A DNA stretch of 64,000 bases from Hyphococcus sp. (GTDB lineage: Bacteria > Pseudomonadota > Alphaproteobacteria > Caulobacterales > Parvularculaceae): NCBI GenBank assembly GCA_028281665.1, contig JANQJK010000023.1, forward strand, positions 62,001-126,000, written 5' to 3'. Below the pieces are notes generated by a model, which saw only the letters and a list, made by a program, of their open reading frames with translations, did not search any database and had not been told where the DNA came from. How positions within the stretch are numbered: the first letter of the stretch is position 1; each line of letters begins with the position of its first letter. The position numbers and the translations under genes were made by a program. Shown in pieces: positions 1 to 9,752 of this stretch.

Positions 1-909
1 CAGCGAAAACCGAAATCCATGCGCGTCACGTTCGAAGGTGAAACGCCGGCGGGCGTGACGGCGAAAGACATGGCGCTTGCCATGATCGCTGAAATCGGCG
101 CCGATGGCGGGCAGGGATATGCGATTGAATATGCCGGGCCCGCGGTTGAGGCGCTGTCCATGGAAGCGCGCATGACCCTTTGCAATATGTCGATCGAAGG
201 CGGCGCCCGCTCCGGCATGGTGGCCCCGGACGACAAAACCATTGCATGGCTTGAGGGGCGTGACCGCGCGCCGAAGGGCGGCGCCTGGGACGCGGCGGTC
301 AGCGACTGGCTTTCGCTGCGAACTGACGAGGGCGCAACGTTTGACAAGGAAGTCGTAATCGACGCGTCTGAACTGAAGCCGATGATTACCTATGGTGTTT
401 CGCCGGACGCCGCGGCGGCGGTGGATGCGCGAGCACCGGCTGCGGCGAGCGACGAGGAGCGCCGCGCGGCTGACTACATGAAACTTGAAGGCGGCCGGCC
501 GTTTACGGAAAACAGCGTCGACAAGGTGTTTATCGGCAGCTGCACCAACTCAAGACTCTCCGACCTTCGTCTCGCCGCGGAGATCATGCGCGGCCGCAAG
601 GTGAGGGACGGCGTCGTCGCGCTCATTGTGCCGGGATCGGAAGCCGTGCGCCGCGCTGCGGAGGAAGAGGGGCTCCACAAGGTGTTTCTGGATGCGGGCG
701 CCGAATGGCGCGAGCCCGGATGCTCTATGTGCATCGCCATGAATGGCGATGCCGGCGCGCCGGGCGACCTCGTCGTTTCCACCTCGAACCGCAATTTCAT
801 GGGCCGTCAGGGCAAGGACGTCCGCACGGTGCTTGCCAGCCCGGCCACTGCGGCGGCGAGCGCGATCGAGGGCCGCATTGCCGATCCGCGCCCCTACCTG
901 GAGCAATAA
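1..909 (+). CDS. leuC: 3-isopropylmalate dehydratase large subunit, C-terminal part (starts upstream of window)
   Basis: Frame open from base 1; QRKPKSMRVTFEGETPAGVTAKDMALAMIAEIGADGG and FIGSCTNSRLSDLR aconitase-family motifs; followed by leuD and leuB. Confidence 0.97.
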   Translation, partial: QRKPKSMRVTFEGETPAGVTAKDMALAMIAEIGADGGQGYAIEYAGPAVEALSMEARMTLCNMSIEGGARSGMVAPDDKTIAWLEGRDRAPKGGAWDAAVSDWLSLRTDEGATFDKEVVIDASELKPMITYGVSPDAAAAVDARAPAAASDEERRAADYMKLEGGRPFTENSVDKVFIGSCTNSRLSDLRLAAEIMRGRKVRDGVVALIVPGSEAVRRAAEEEGLHKVFLDAGAEWREPGCSMCIAMNGDAGAPGDLVVSTSNRNFMGRQGKDVRTVLASPATAAASAIEGRIADPRPYLEQ

Positions 910-912
910 CTC

Positions 913-1494
913 ATGTCGTTCGAACCGTTTCGCACCCTGACATCAAAAACGCTGGTTTTGCCGGCGGAAAATATTGATACGGATCAAATCATCGCCGCCC
1001 GCTTCCTGACGACAACGTCGCGGGATGGCCTCGGAAAAGCGGCGTTCTACGATTGGCGTTTTGACGAGAACGGCGCGCCGAAAAATTCGTCGCCCTTCAG
1101 CGGCTACGACCCGGCGGCGCAAAAAATACTGGTGGCCGGCGCGAATTTCGGTTGCGGGTCGTCGCGAGAGCACGCGCCCTGGGCGCTCTACGACCTTGGG
1201 TTTCGGGCAGTCGTCAGTTCCGACATCGCTGACATCTTCACAAGCAACGCGCTGAAAAATGGATTGCTTCCTGTAGAAGTTGACGAACAGACCCATCGGA
1301 CGTTGCTCGATGCGCCCGGCGAAGAAGTAAGTGTGGATCTTGAAGGTCAGACGCTCCGATTTGGCGGCGACCGGCAGGCCGCGTTCAAGGTGGAGCCGTT
1401 TGCACGGCGATGCCTCCTGGACGGCGTTGATCCGCTGGGACACCTCCTCAATCAGGTCGATGCCATCGAAGCCTATGAAAGCGCGCGCCCGTGA
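913..1494 (+). CDS. leuD: 3-isopropylmalate dehydratase small subunit
   Basis: NIDTDQIIAARFL, GANFGCGSSREHAPWAL motifs; operon context. Confidence 0.97.
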   Translation: MSFEPFRTLTSKTLVLPAENIDTDQIIAARFLTTTSRDGLGKAAFYDWRFDENGAPKNSSPFSGYDPAAQKILVAGANFGCGSSREHAPWALYDLGFRAVVSSDIADIFTSNALKNGLLPVEVDEQTHRTLLDAPGEEVSVDLEGQTLRFGGDRQAAFKVEPFARRCLLDGVDPLGHLLNQVDAIEAYESARP

Positions 1495-2537
1495 CAAAAA
1501 AGATTGCCTATCTGCCGGGCGACGGCGTTGGTCCCGAAGTCGCCGGTGCGGCGCGGCTTGTTACTGAAGCGGCGGCGCGGAAATTTGATTTCCCGATTGA
1601 GATAAAGGACTGCCTCTTCGGCGGCGCCGCCATCGACGCTTGCGGCGATCCGTTCCCGGCGGACACGAAAGAGATCTGCCAGGCGTCCGACGCCATTTTG
1701 CTTGGCGCCATCGGCGGGCCGAAATGGGACAATGCGTCGAAACGGCCCGAACCGGGTCTCCTCGCACTGCGTAAGGATCTAGGGTTGTTCGCCAATCTGC
1801 GGCCTGTGAAAATTTTTGATGGGCACGAGGCGAAATCGCCCCTCAAGGACGATCGTGCGCGGGGCGTGGATATCATGTTCGTGCGTGAACTCACCGGCGG
1901 GATTTACTTTGGCGACCGAGAAGAAGGCGAGGACGCGGCGTGGGACCAGTGCGCATATTCCCGCGAGGAAGTGGAGCGGGTCGCACGCGTTGCGTTCGAG
2001 GCTGCACGAAGCCGCAAGGGTCAGGTCACCTCCGTCGACAAAGCCAATGTTCTGGCGACGGGCAGGCTCTGGCGCAGGACGGTGACGGCGCTGCAGGCGA
2101 GCGACTATCCGGATGTGGCTCTCCATCACGAGTATGTCGACGCGATGGCGATGAAACTCATCCAGGCGCCGGCGCATTACGACATTGTGCTGACCGAAAA
2201 TCTGTTCGGCGACATTCTGAGTGACGAGGCGTCGGTGATCGCCGCGTCCATCGGGTTGGCGCCGTCCGCATCTCTTGGCGCCGGCGGGCCTGGGCTATAC
2301 GAGCCGATCCACGGGAGCGCGCCTGACATCGCGGGCGAGGACAAGGCGAACCCCGCCGGGTCGATTCTCTCGGCGGCGATGATGTTTCGTCTCAGTCTTG
2401 GCGCGCCGGAGATCGCCGATGCGATTGAGACTGCCGTGGAAACGGCGCTTGCCGCCGGCCATGGCACCGCTGATGTGGGCGGAAATGACGGCTGCAAGGC
2501 CTTTGCAGACAGGATTGCCGGCGCGCTGTCGTCATAG
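1491..2537 (+). CDS. leuB: 3-isopropylmalate dehydrogenase
   Basis: LPGDGVGPEV, GAIGGPKWD, ELTGGIYFG, NLFGDILSDEAS, EPIHGSAPDIAG motifs; overlaps leuD stop. Confidence 0.97.
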   Translation: MTKKIAYLPGDGVGPEVAGAARLVTEAAARKFDFPIEIKDCLFGGAAIDACGDPFPADTKEICQASDAILLGAIGGPKWDNASKRPEPGLLALRKDLGLFANLRPVKIFDGHEAKSPLKDDRARGVDIMFVRELTGGIYFGDREEGEDAAWDQCAYSREEVERVARVAFEAARSRKGQVTSVDKANVLATGRLWRRTVTALQASDYPDVALHHEYVDAMAMKLIQAPAHYDIVLTENLFGDILSDEASVIAASIGLAPSASLGAGGPGLYEPIHGSAPDIAGEDKANPAGSILSAAMMFRLSLGAPEIADAIETAVETALAAGHGTADVGGNDGCKAFADRIAGALSS

Positions 2538-2611
2538 CTGCGCGCTCCACTGGATCGCGAAAACCAAACCGTACTAAAAACCCGCCTGACAGCATTGAGG
2601 GCGAGGAAAAG

Positions 2612-4099
2612 ATGTCTGCATATCAAGTCAACCGCCGCTGCGCCCTGAAGGCGGGCGCTGCGGTCAGCGCGCTCGCTGCGGCCGGCTGCGGTCGCGGCGA
2701 CAATGCGCCGGGCGCCAGCGCGGACCTTGCCGGTCTCGACGCCATCGCGACCGCGCAGGCAATCAAGGGCGGTGAGTTATCGGCGGCGGAGGCCGTTGGC
2801 GCCGCTATCGATCGCGCCGAGGCGGTCAACCCACAGATCAATGCGATTGTCTCGCCTTACTTCGACTCCGCGCGGGAACAGGCGACGCAAAACGCAGACG
2901 GCCCGTGGTTCGGCGTGCCGTCCTTCATCAAGGATCTCAGCAATGTAATCGGTCAGCGGACAGCCTACGGGTCAAAGGCGTTTGCCAACAATGTCGCCGC
3001 GACCCAGTCCGACTTTGTGACCGCCTATTTGAACACGGGCATGATCAGCCTCGGTAAAAGCGCGACGCCGGAATTCGGCCTTACCGCGACGACGGAAACG
3101 TCGCTCGCCGGCGATACACGCAACCCGTGGGATCTTAACCACTCCGCAGGCGGATCATCCGGCGGCGCCGCGGCGCTTGTCGCGTCGCGCGTCGTGCCGG
3201 TGGCGCATGCGTCGGATGGCGGCGGATCGATCCGTATCCCGGCCTCCTGCTGCGGTCTCGTCGGTCTGAAGCCTTCAAGCTTTCGCTTTCCCGAACCGGA
3301 ACGGCGCCCCGATCAGCCCGTGCGCCTTTCCGAGCACGGCGTCGTATCCCGAACCGTGCGCGATACCGCGGCGTTTTTCGCGATGATGGAGGTCGAGAGC
3401 GACCTGCCGAAAGTCGGGCTCGTCGAGGCGCCGTCAACGGCGAGGGGAAAGATCGCTGTCGCAATTGATCCGGCGGCCGGGACCGGCGTTGACCCGGACG
3501 TCGCCGCCGCCGTGCGGCGCACGGCGGACGTCCTGTCGGACGCCGGACATGACGTTGTCGAAATCGGACCGCCCTTTGCAAGCGCCGTCGGCCAGGACTT
3601 TATTCTTTACTGGGCTGCGGGCGCCGCGCAAACCGTCGGCGACTGGGAAGCCGCAACCGGGCGAAAAGCGAGCTATAATGATTTCGAAGCGTGGACCTTC
3701 GGTCTCGTCGATTACTTCAACGCATATCAAGGGTCGGCGGTCGACGCCTTCGTCAGATTGAAGAACTTTGCCCGGGACTGGCGGGCCGCGTTCAACAATT
3801 TTGACGTGCTGCTGACGCCGGTGCTGGCGGTGCCCCCTGCGCCGATCGGGTATCTGTCGCCGTCCGCCGCTTTTCCTGTTCTTTTGGATCGCCTCACCCG
3901 ATACGCCGCCTATACGTTCTACGCCAACCTCGCCGGCGCGCCGTCGATTTCGCTGCCGCTTGCACAGTCGGAAAACGGGTTGCCGCTCGGCGTCATGGCG
4001 TCGGCGGTGCAGGGCGGCGACGGCGCATTGATTGAACTTGCCTATGAGCTGGAGGAGGCGATGCCGTGGGACGCGAGAACGCCTGGGGTCGTTGCATAA
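2612..4099 (+). CDS. amidase-signature family protein, predicted Tat/lipoprotein-exported
   Basis: AGGSSGGAAALVASRVVPVAHASDGGGSIRIPASCCGLVGLKPS amidase signature; N-terminus NRRCALKAGAAVSALAAAGC resembles a twin-arginine + lipobox signal. Confidence 0.88.
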   Translation: MSAYQVNRRCALKAGAAVSALAAAGCGRGDNAPGASADLAGLDAIATAQAIKGGELSAAEAVGAAIDRAEAVNPQINAIVSPYFDSAREQATQNADGPWFGVPSFIKDLSNVIGQRTAYGSKAFANNVAATQSDFVTAYLNTGMISLGKSATPEFGLTATTETSLAGDTRNPWDLNHSAGGSSGGAAALVASRVVPVAHASDGGGSIRIPASCCGLVGLKPSSFRFPEPERRPDQPVRLSEHGVVSRTVRDTAAFFAMMEVESDLPKVGLVEAPSTARGKIAVAIDPAAGTGVDPDVAAAVRRTADVLSDAGHDVVEIGPPFASAVGQDFILYWAAGAAQTVGDWEAATGRKASYNDFEAWTFGLVDYFNAYQGSAVDAFVRLKNFARDWRAAFNNFDVLLTPVLAVPPAPIGYLSPSAAFPVLLDRLTRYAAYTFYANLAGAPSISLPLAQSENGLPLGVMASAVQGGDGALIELAYELEEAMPWDARTPGVVA

Positions 4100-4102
4100 G
4101 CG

Positions 4103-6550
4103 CTAATATTGCGGGGGTGCATCGGCTCTGCGGGCTGATCCGTTGGCGTATCTCGGCGCCGGTCGTTCTGAGCTGTCTGCAAGTCGAGTTTCCGCAGCTT
4201 TGGCGACGAGATCCACGCGTCTCGTAATACCGTCAAGCTGGTCGCGGAATTCGCGCCGCGCTGCATCGAGCGCGGCGGCGTCGCCCGAAATCAGGTTGCG
4301 ATTCATGGCAAGGTCGAACCCGTTTTCGAACATCAGCTTACCGATGGATTCCTCGCTTGCAATCCGGCGCTGCAATAGCGCCTGACGTGCGTAACTGAGC
4401 GCAGCATTGACGACCGCTTTCTTGTCGTTTGCGTCGCTGGCGATCCGCGCGTCAAGCAGGACATCGGCGACAATCGAATAGGCTTCGGCGAAGGGGCGCA
4501 GCGCGGCATGCGAGACAAGCGGCGTCATTTCAGCCAGCAGATCATGGGCTTCGCCGGCCTTTACTCTGGCGGTCCAGTCAGGATCGTGCCGTCGCATCTC
4601 CTCTTCGATATCCGATTTGAAGCGATCCAGCGGGGGATAGAAGAACTCGAATTTAAAGAGGTCGCGGACCTCGGCGACCTCCCGCCAGAATGCGTCTAAG
4701 GGTTCAGTCGGCGCCTCGCCCGCCTTAGCTAGCGCCAATTCCGCGATGGCTTTGGCGACAAAGAAGTGCACGGCCGTGTTGCGATAGTAGCTCGCTTCAA
4801 AGTGCTTTCCCGCCGCAATTGAATAGACCGGCTCCGGTCCGGCGTCGTAACAGGAGACGACGCCCATCTCGATAATGGACTCCGCGACCGTCCGCATTCG
4901 CGTCACGTCGAGGCGCGTAATATCCTTCGTCAACGGCAGCCCGCGCGATTTCGCCCAGTCGCGCAGCGCCAACATGCGACGGTTGATTTCCGTTTCCGTA
5001 AGAGCGCGCGGCGCCGCGCCCGTAAGGATAAGCATGAAGAGAGCCGTCGGCGTTATCGGCGTAACGGCGTTCGCACTCACTGACGCTTCGAAGGCGATTT
5101 TTTGCAGGTGCACCGAAAACCGCTCGTCGCCGGCGGCAATAGCGCCGGCGATCTCCGGCGCTGTCGTATCGACGACTACGGGTTCGCCGAATCCAAATGA
5201 AATCCGGCCGAGGGGCTTGCGCAGGCTTCGCAGATAGTCGGCCATCCAGGCAAGGCTCTCTTTCCTTTTTGCAGCGCCGGTCTGCTCGGTGGCATAGTCG
5301 CTCAACTCCGCGATCAGGTCGTAATAGACCGACACCGGGATGATCGTCAGATCACGCATGTTTTCCTTGGCCGCCGCCTCCACGACATATTTCAGAATGC
5401 CGAAGCGCGGCGGCATGAGCTTGCCGTTGCGCGATCTCGTACCCTCAAGCGCCCAGGAAACGGGAAAGCGCTTTCCCATCAGATAGGACAGATATTGCCG
5501 CATGACGATTTTGTAGACGGCGCTGTCGATTGACCGCCGGATAAAGACAGCGCCAGCCCGGCGCATGAGATAGCCGACCCCCGCGAACGCCATGTTGTCG
5601 CCGCCGATCATGTGGACCAGCGGGAAAGACTCATCGCGCGTCGTGAGCATGATGGCGACGCCGTCAATATGGGTTTTGTGGGTAAAAACCAGCGCCAGCG
5701 GTCGCGTCAGCGCCAATCGGCGAATTTCAGCGACTTTCTGTTTGTCGTAAACAAGCTTGTCTTCATACCCAAGCCGGCATACCGCGCGGGAGAACGCCCA
5801 CGCCGCGCTGATATGGGGCGCACGCGCGTTCGGAACGAGTTCCTTTAGGCATGCACGCGCTTCTTCGCGGACTTCTGCAATCGGGCGGCCGGTCTCGGCC
5901 GCGACTTTTTCAAGTTGCGCCTGAAAACTCTTTCGGCCCCAAAGGGCGCGCGTCACGTAGCGGGGGTATTTGATCGTTTCGCCGGTCACGCTGCGGGCGT
6001 CGCGCTCGATGGTCAGCGCCGCCTGCAACGCCACGTAATCGGCAAATGCGTCTGCGTCAGTGTTTGCGTCGTCGTGGGCGGCGTGTCTCGCGTGGCGCAA
6101 TCGTAACTCGCCAAGCGTTGCGGCCTCGCCGATGACGATTGCGCAACGCTGCGGCCTGTATTTCACCATCCGGCGTTGGCGGAAATCGCTGCCGATCAGA
6201 TGGGTCCAGCCCATAATTTCGCGCCAGGACTGCTGGCGCTGCGTCTTGGGTTTCCAGGCGATGCCGACGGGAACGACGAGGGCGTTCTCCGTTGCGCCAA
6301 GTGCATCGGTCAGGCCGTCATGTTGCAGGTTTTCCTGTTCGCCCGACTCGCGCACCCATGCGATGGTGTTCGCGCCGTCATCGGTTAACGCATTGTCGGC
6401 AAACGCTTGTAAGATGGCGCGCTCGGTCCCGGTCTCCGCATAAAGAACATATAGCCTGCGCGTCGCGTTCGGTTGCTCCGGCGTCGCTCCCACGATCTCG
6501 ATATCGCGCAAGGAAATGGCGCCGGCGGCCCGGTTTTCGTCAACCGCCAT
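4103..6550 (-). CDS. plsB: glycerol-3-phosphate 1-O-acyltransferase (PlsB-type)
   Basis: FTHKTHIDGVAIML (HX4D-type) and LEGTRSRNGKLMPPRFGIL acyltransferase motifs, ~815 aa. Confidence 0.85.
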   Translation of the reverse strand: MAVDENRAAGAISLRDIEIVGATPEQPNATRRLYVLYAETGTERAILQAFADNALTDDGANTIAWVRESGEQENLQHDGLTDALGATENALVVPVGIAWKPKTQRQQSWREIMGWTHLIGSDFRQRRMVKYRPQRCAIVIGEAATLGELRLRHARHAAHDDANTDADAFADYVALQAALTIERDARSVTGETIKYPRYVTRALWGRKSFQAQLEKVAAETGRPIAEVREEARACLKELVPNARAPHISAAWAFSRAVCRLGYEDKLVYDKQKVAEIRRLALTRPLALVFTHKTHIDGVAIMLTTRDESFPLVHMIGGDNMAFAGVGYLMRRAGAVFIRRSIDSAVYKIVMRQYLSYLMGKRFPVSWALEGTRSRNGKLMPPRFGILKYVVEAAAKENMRDLTIIPVSVYYDLIAELSDYATEQTGAAKRKESLAWMADYLRSLRKPLGRISFGFGEPVVVDTTAPEIAGAIAAGDERFSVHLQKIAFEASVSANAVTPITPTALFMLILTGAAPRALTETEINRRMLALRDWAKSRGLPLTKDITRLDVTRMRTVAESIIEMGVVSCYDAGPEPVYSIAAGKHFEASYYRNTAVHFFVAKAIAELALAKAGEAPTEPLDAFWREVAEVRDLFKFEFFYPPLDRFKSDIEEEMRRHDPDWTARVKAGEAHDLLAEMTPLVSHAALRPFAEAYSIVADVLLDARIASDANDKKAVVNAALSYARQALLQRRIASEESIGKLMFENGFDLAMNRNLISGDAAALDAARREFRDQLDGITRRVDLVAKAAETRLADSSERPAPRYANGSARRADAPPQY

Positions 6551-6553
6551 CGC

Positions 6554-7555
6554 CTATCCGGGGTCCGCTTCAGAGCCGGACTCGCTGCGCAACAGGCCGC
6601 GGAAGGCGCGGGTCGCCGTCGAACCTTCGTGGCAAACCTTGTAGACCTCGTGGGCGATCGGCATTTCGACACCGTATTCATCGGCCAGTTCCATGACGAT
6701 CTTGCTTGAGTTGATCCCTTCGGCGACCTGGTTCATGTCCGCGATGATCTCGTCGACCGTGCGTCCCTTGCCGAGTTCCTCGCCCACGTGATGGTTGCGG
6801 CTGAGGCTTGAGGTACAGGTCGCCATCATGTCGCCGAGCCCCGCAAGGCCGGCGAATGTCGCCGGATCGCCGCCCATGGCGACGCCCAGCCGGGAAACTT
6901 CCGCCAGCCCCCGCGTGATCACGGCGGATCTTGTGTTCTCGCCCGCGCCGGCGCCGTCGCCCATGCCGGCGGCGATGGCGATCACGTTTTTCAGTGCGCC
7001 GCCGAGTTCGGCGCCCACCATGTCCGTGTTGGTGTAAACGCGGAAAAGGCTCGACTGGAACAGGGGTTTCAGTTTGCGCAGGATGACCTCGTCTTCCATG
7101 GCGAGGACGCTGGCGGCGGCGAAGCCCTGCACGATTTCGCGCGCGAGATTGGGGCCCGTGAGGACGCCCGGCGGATGGCCCGGCATGACTTCTTCAATGA
7201 CTTCGGTCATCCGAAAACGGGTTTCCGGCTCGAAACCCTTGGCGAGGCTGATGACGGGAATCCACGCGCGGCAATGTTGCCGTGCGGTCTTGAGCGTTTC
7301 GCGCATGGCCTTGGACGGCACGCCCATGACAAGAAGGTCGGCCGAGCTGACGGCTTCTTCGAGATTATTCGTTGCCTTGAGTTTTGAATTCAGTTTGAGG
7401 CCGGGCAGATAACGCTCATTCGCACCCGTATTATTGATGCTGTCGGCAGTCGCAGGGTCGCGCGCCCAGATGACAGTCGGCGTGTTGGCGCTCATGATGG
7501 AAGCGACGGTCGTTCCCCACGATCCGGCGCCAAGTACCGCTGCCCGTAAAATCAT
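6554..7555 (-). CDS. gpsA: NAD(P)H-dependent glycerol-3-phosphate dehydrogenase
   Basis: VLGAGSWGTTVA, GPNLAREI, ALKNVIAIAAGMGDG, GLAGLGDMMATCTSSLSRNH motifs. Confidence 0.95.
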   Translation of the reverse strand: MILRAAVLGAGSWGTTVASIMSANTPTVIWARDPATADSINNTGANERYLPGLKLNSKLKATNNLEEAVSSADLLVMGVPSKAMRETLKTARQHCRAWIPVISLAKGFEPETRFRMTEVIEEVMPGHPPGVLTGPNLAREIVQGFAAASVLAMEDEVILRKLKPLFQSSLFRVYTNTDMVGAELGGALKNVIAIAAGMGDGAGAGENTRSAVITRGLAEVSRLGVAMGGDPATFAGLAGLGDMMATCTSSLSRNHHVGEELGKGRTVDEIIADMNQVAEGINSSKIVMELADEYGVEMPIAHEVYKVCHEGSTATRAFRGLLRSESGSEADPG

Positions 7556-7651
7556 TCAGCCTCCAGAACAAGCGAACGCGCATACTAGCCCGCCGGCGGG
7601 CCCATGGCAAAGGCGTCGCCGGCTTGTTGAAAGCGTGGATTTTGCGGACGA

Positions 7652-9091
7652 TCAGGCGTCGTCTGTCTGGCCGAGGGTTTTCAGATACATCCGGCGAACC
7701 TTGTCGATGTGGTGGTCGAGTTTTTCGGCGCTCCACTTCGAGGTTTTGACCGGCGGCAGGACGGTGACTTTGATCGTTGCGGGCTTGGCAATGTGGCGGC
7801 CTTTCGGCAGGGAGTCCCGGGCGTTGTGAATGACAATGGGCACGATCGGGACGCCGGCCTGCATGGCGATATGAAACGCGCCTTTTTTGAAGCGGCCGAG
7901 TTTCGCCCCGGCGCTCCGCGTGCCCTCCGGCGCAAGACACACCGATAGTTTTTCATCGTTGATGGCGCTGATGACGGGTTTAATCGCCCTGATCGCCTTC
8001 TCGGTTGATCCCCGATCGATGAAGACAACGTCTGCATACTGCATCGCCTGGCCGATGACGGGAAAGTTCAATATCTCTTTCTTGCCGATGCCTGTGAAAT
8101 CTCGCCGTATCAGGCGTGCAAGGATCAAGGGGTCGATGGAACTCTGATGATTAAAGATAAACACGGCCGGGCGGTGCGACCACAGATGTTCCTCGCCTTT
8201 TACGTCAAACTTGATGCCGGCAATCGCCGCCGAGAGTTCGCTCCAGATTGCGGACGCCGCGTTGAGTGCGGTTCTTTTGCTTCCGCTCAGCGCCCAAAGC
8301 GGCGCCGTCGCCGCCAGCGTGGCGGGCAACAACGCGAATACCGACCCTGTGCGCGCGATCTGTTGCAGCGTCGGTCGGCCGCGATTTTCAAAATCGCAGA
8401 CTGGCCAGTAATGTCCCCGCGCGATTGACCTCAATTTGTCGTTCGGGTTCACGGCGCAGGGTTTTCCGACCGCCTCAAAGAGCGGGAGATCATCGTCGCT
8501 GTCGGAGTAAAAATAGCTCTCCGACATCGCCGCCTCATTGCCGGCGCAATAGGCCTCCGCCGCAATGCGCTTGCCTTCTCCAAAACAGGTTGGCCGAATA
8601 ACGTCACCGGTAAAAACGCCGCCGTCGACCTCAAGCTCCGTACAGAGAACGTGATCGACGCCAAGCTCGCGCGCCGCCGGTTCGATCTGATACCGGGTTG
8701 CCGACGATACAATGACCACTTCGTGGCCCTGATCCTTATGAGCCTCGACGAGGGCGCGCGCCTCCGGATAGATTGAGCCTGCTACCTTCTTTTCATAGAC
8801 GCGCTGACCGAATTCCTCCATCGCATACTCGGCCTGACCGCGCAGGGATTTTGCGGTGGAGGCAACGAAGTCCGAAAACCCGATTTCCTTTCGCGAATAT
8901 TTGATCGCCGCGGCCGCCTGGATTCGGAAATCCGCCGGCGACATTTTTCCGCTGCGGATTTGCTCGGTCAAAAAAGCCTGTACCGAGTAGCCGGCGATCA
9001 GCGTCTTGTCATAATCGAAAAACGCAGCAACGCGCGGACCCTTTTCGTCGGTCCGGATATCGTCCAGAAGATCGTCTATCGCATAGCGCAT
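7652..9091 (-). CDS. HAD-IB family hydrolase fused to 1-acyl-sn-glycerol-3-phosphate acyltransferase (PlsC-like)
   Basis: AAFFDYDKTLIAG HAD motif; FNHQSSIDPL and PEGTRS PlsC motifs. Confidence 0.9.
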   Translation of the reverse strand: MRYAIDDLLDDIRTDEKGPRVAAFFDYDKTLIAGYSVQAFLTEQIRSGKMSPADFRIQAAAAIKYSRKEIGFSDFVASTAKSLRGQAEYAMEEFGQRVYEKKVAGSIYPEARALVEAHKDQGHEVVIVSSATRYQIEPAARELGVDHVLCTELEVDGGVFTGDVIRPTCFGEGKRIAAEAYCAGNEAAMSESYFYSDSDDDLPLFEAVGKPCAVNPNDKLRSIARGHYWPVCDFENRGRPTLQQIARTGSVFALLPATLAATAPLWALSGSKRTALNAASAIWSELSAAIAGIKFDVKGEEHLWSHRPAVFIFNHQSSIDPLILARLIRRDFTGIGKKEILNFPVIGQAMQYADVVFIDRGSTEKAIRAIKPVISAINDEKLSVCLAPEGTRSAGAKLGRFKKGAFHIAMQAGVPIVPIVIHNARDSLPKGRHIAKPATIKVTVLPPVKTSKWSAEKLDHHIDKVRRMYLKTLGQTDDA

Positions 9092-9210
9092 CGTTTGGCC
9101 TTTCAGCCCGCCCCCAAATTACGGCGATGCTGCATCGATATGGTTACATCTTATGTAAAAGCTGACAATATTAGACGGATTATCATTTGGTTAAAGCACG
9201 AAGGGCCCCG

Positions 9211-9354
9211 ATGGAGCCGGAAACCTGTCAATTCAATTCCGATGCGGACGGCCTGACGATTTCGGCCTGTGCCTGGCCGGGCCCCGATAAACCGATGGGC
9301 GTCGTGCTTATCGCGCATGGACTTGCCGAATACGCCCGGCGATGTAACGGCCGA
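9211..9354 (+). pseudogene. N-terminal remnant of alpha/beta hydrolase (lysophospholipase-like)
   Basis: MEPETCQFNSDADGLTISACAWPGPDKPMGVVLIAHGLAEYARR matches the typical start of this family, then the frame runs into unrelated sequence and stops at ~9378. Confidence 0.6.
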
Positions 9355-9394
9355 CATCCTGGCCAGGCTAATGAGTAAAGCGTAGACAGGACCG

Positions 9395-9448
9395 GTGATC
9401 GCCAAGCATTCGTCACATCGCTTCTGTGTCGCCCCGATGATGGAATAG
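9395..9448 (+). pseudogene. dusA: 5' remnant of dusA left at the element's left junction
   Basis: Translation VIAKHSSHRFCVAPMME* parallels MLEKQSHRFCVAPLMDGTDRHCRYF of the intact dusA at 52743. Confidence 0.8.
9428..9444 (+). repeat. putative attL core (gtcgccccgatgatgga)
   Basis: 14 of 17 positions match 52773-52789 (gtggcccctctgatgga), same place in dusA reading frame. Confidence 0.65.
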
Positions 9449-9752
9449 CGAGAAAAACTAACAAAAACAATTATTTATGATGTTTTGCGTGCACAATGCG
9501 TGCATAGAGAACGAGCAAAAATGGGCAGCGGAGTGTATTTCTAGGCAGGGCTGGGAAGTTTTGATCAGTTGATTGTTCGCCGGGCCTTAGAAGTGCAGTA
9601 CAGCTCGAAGAGCATCGCGTTCGCATCAATTCAACCGGCAAAGCTACGATAAAGGTGCGCACGCTTTGAGGACGCCGACCGTAGTGGTTAGACAGCGACG
9701 ACAACCGCTTCAGCGCTCGTGAAAGATCGCTGCTAGAAAGGCGGTTCCGTTC

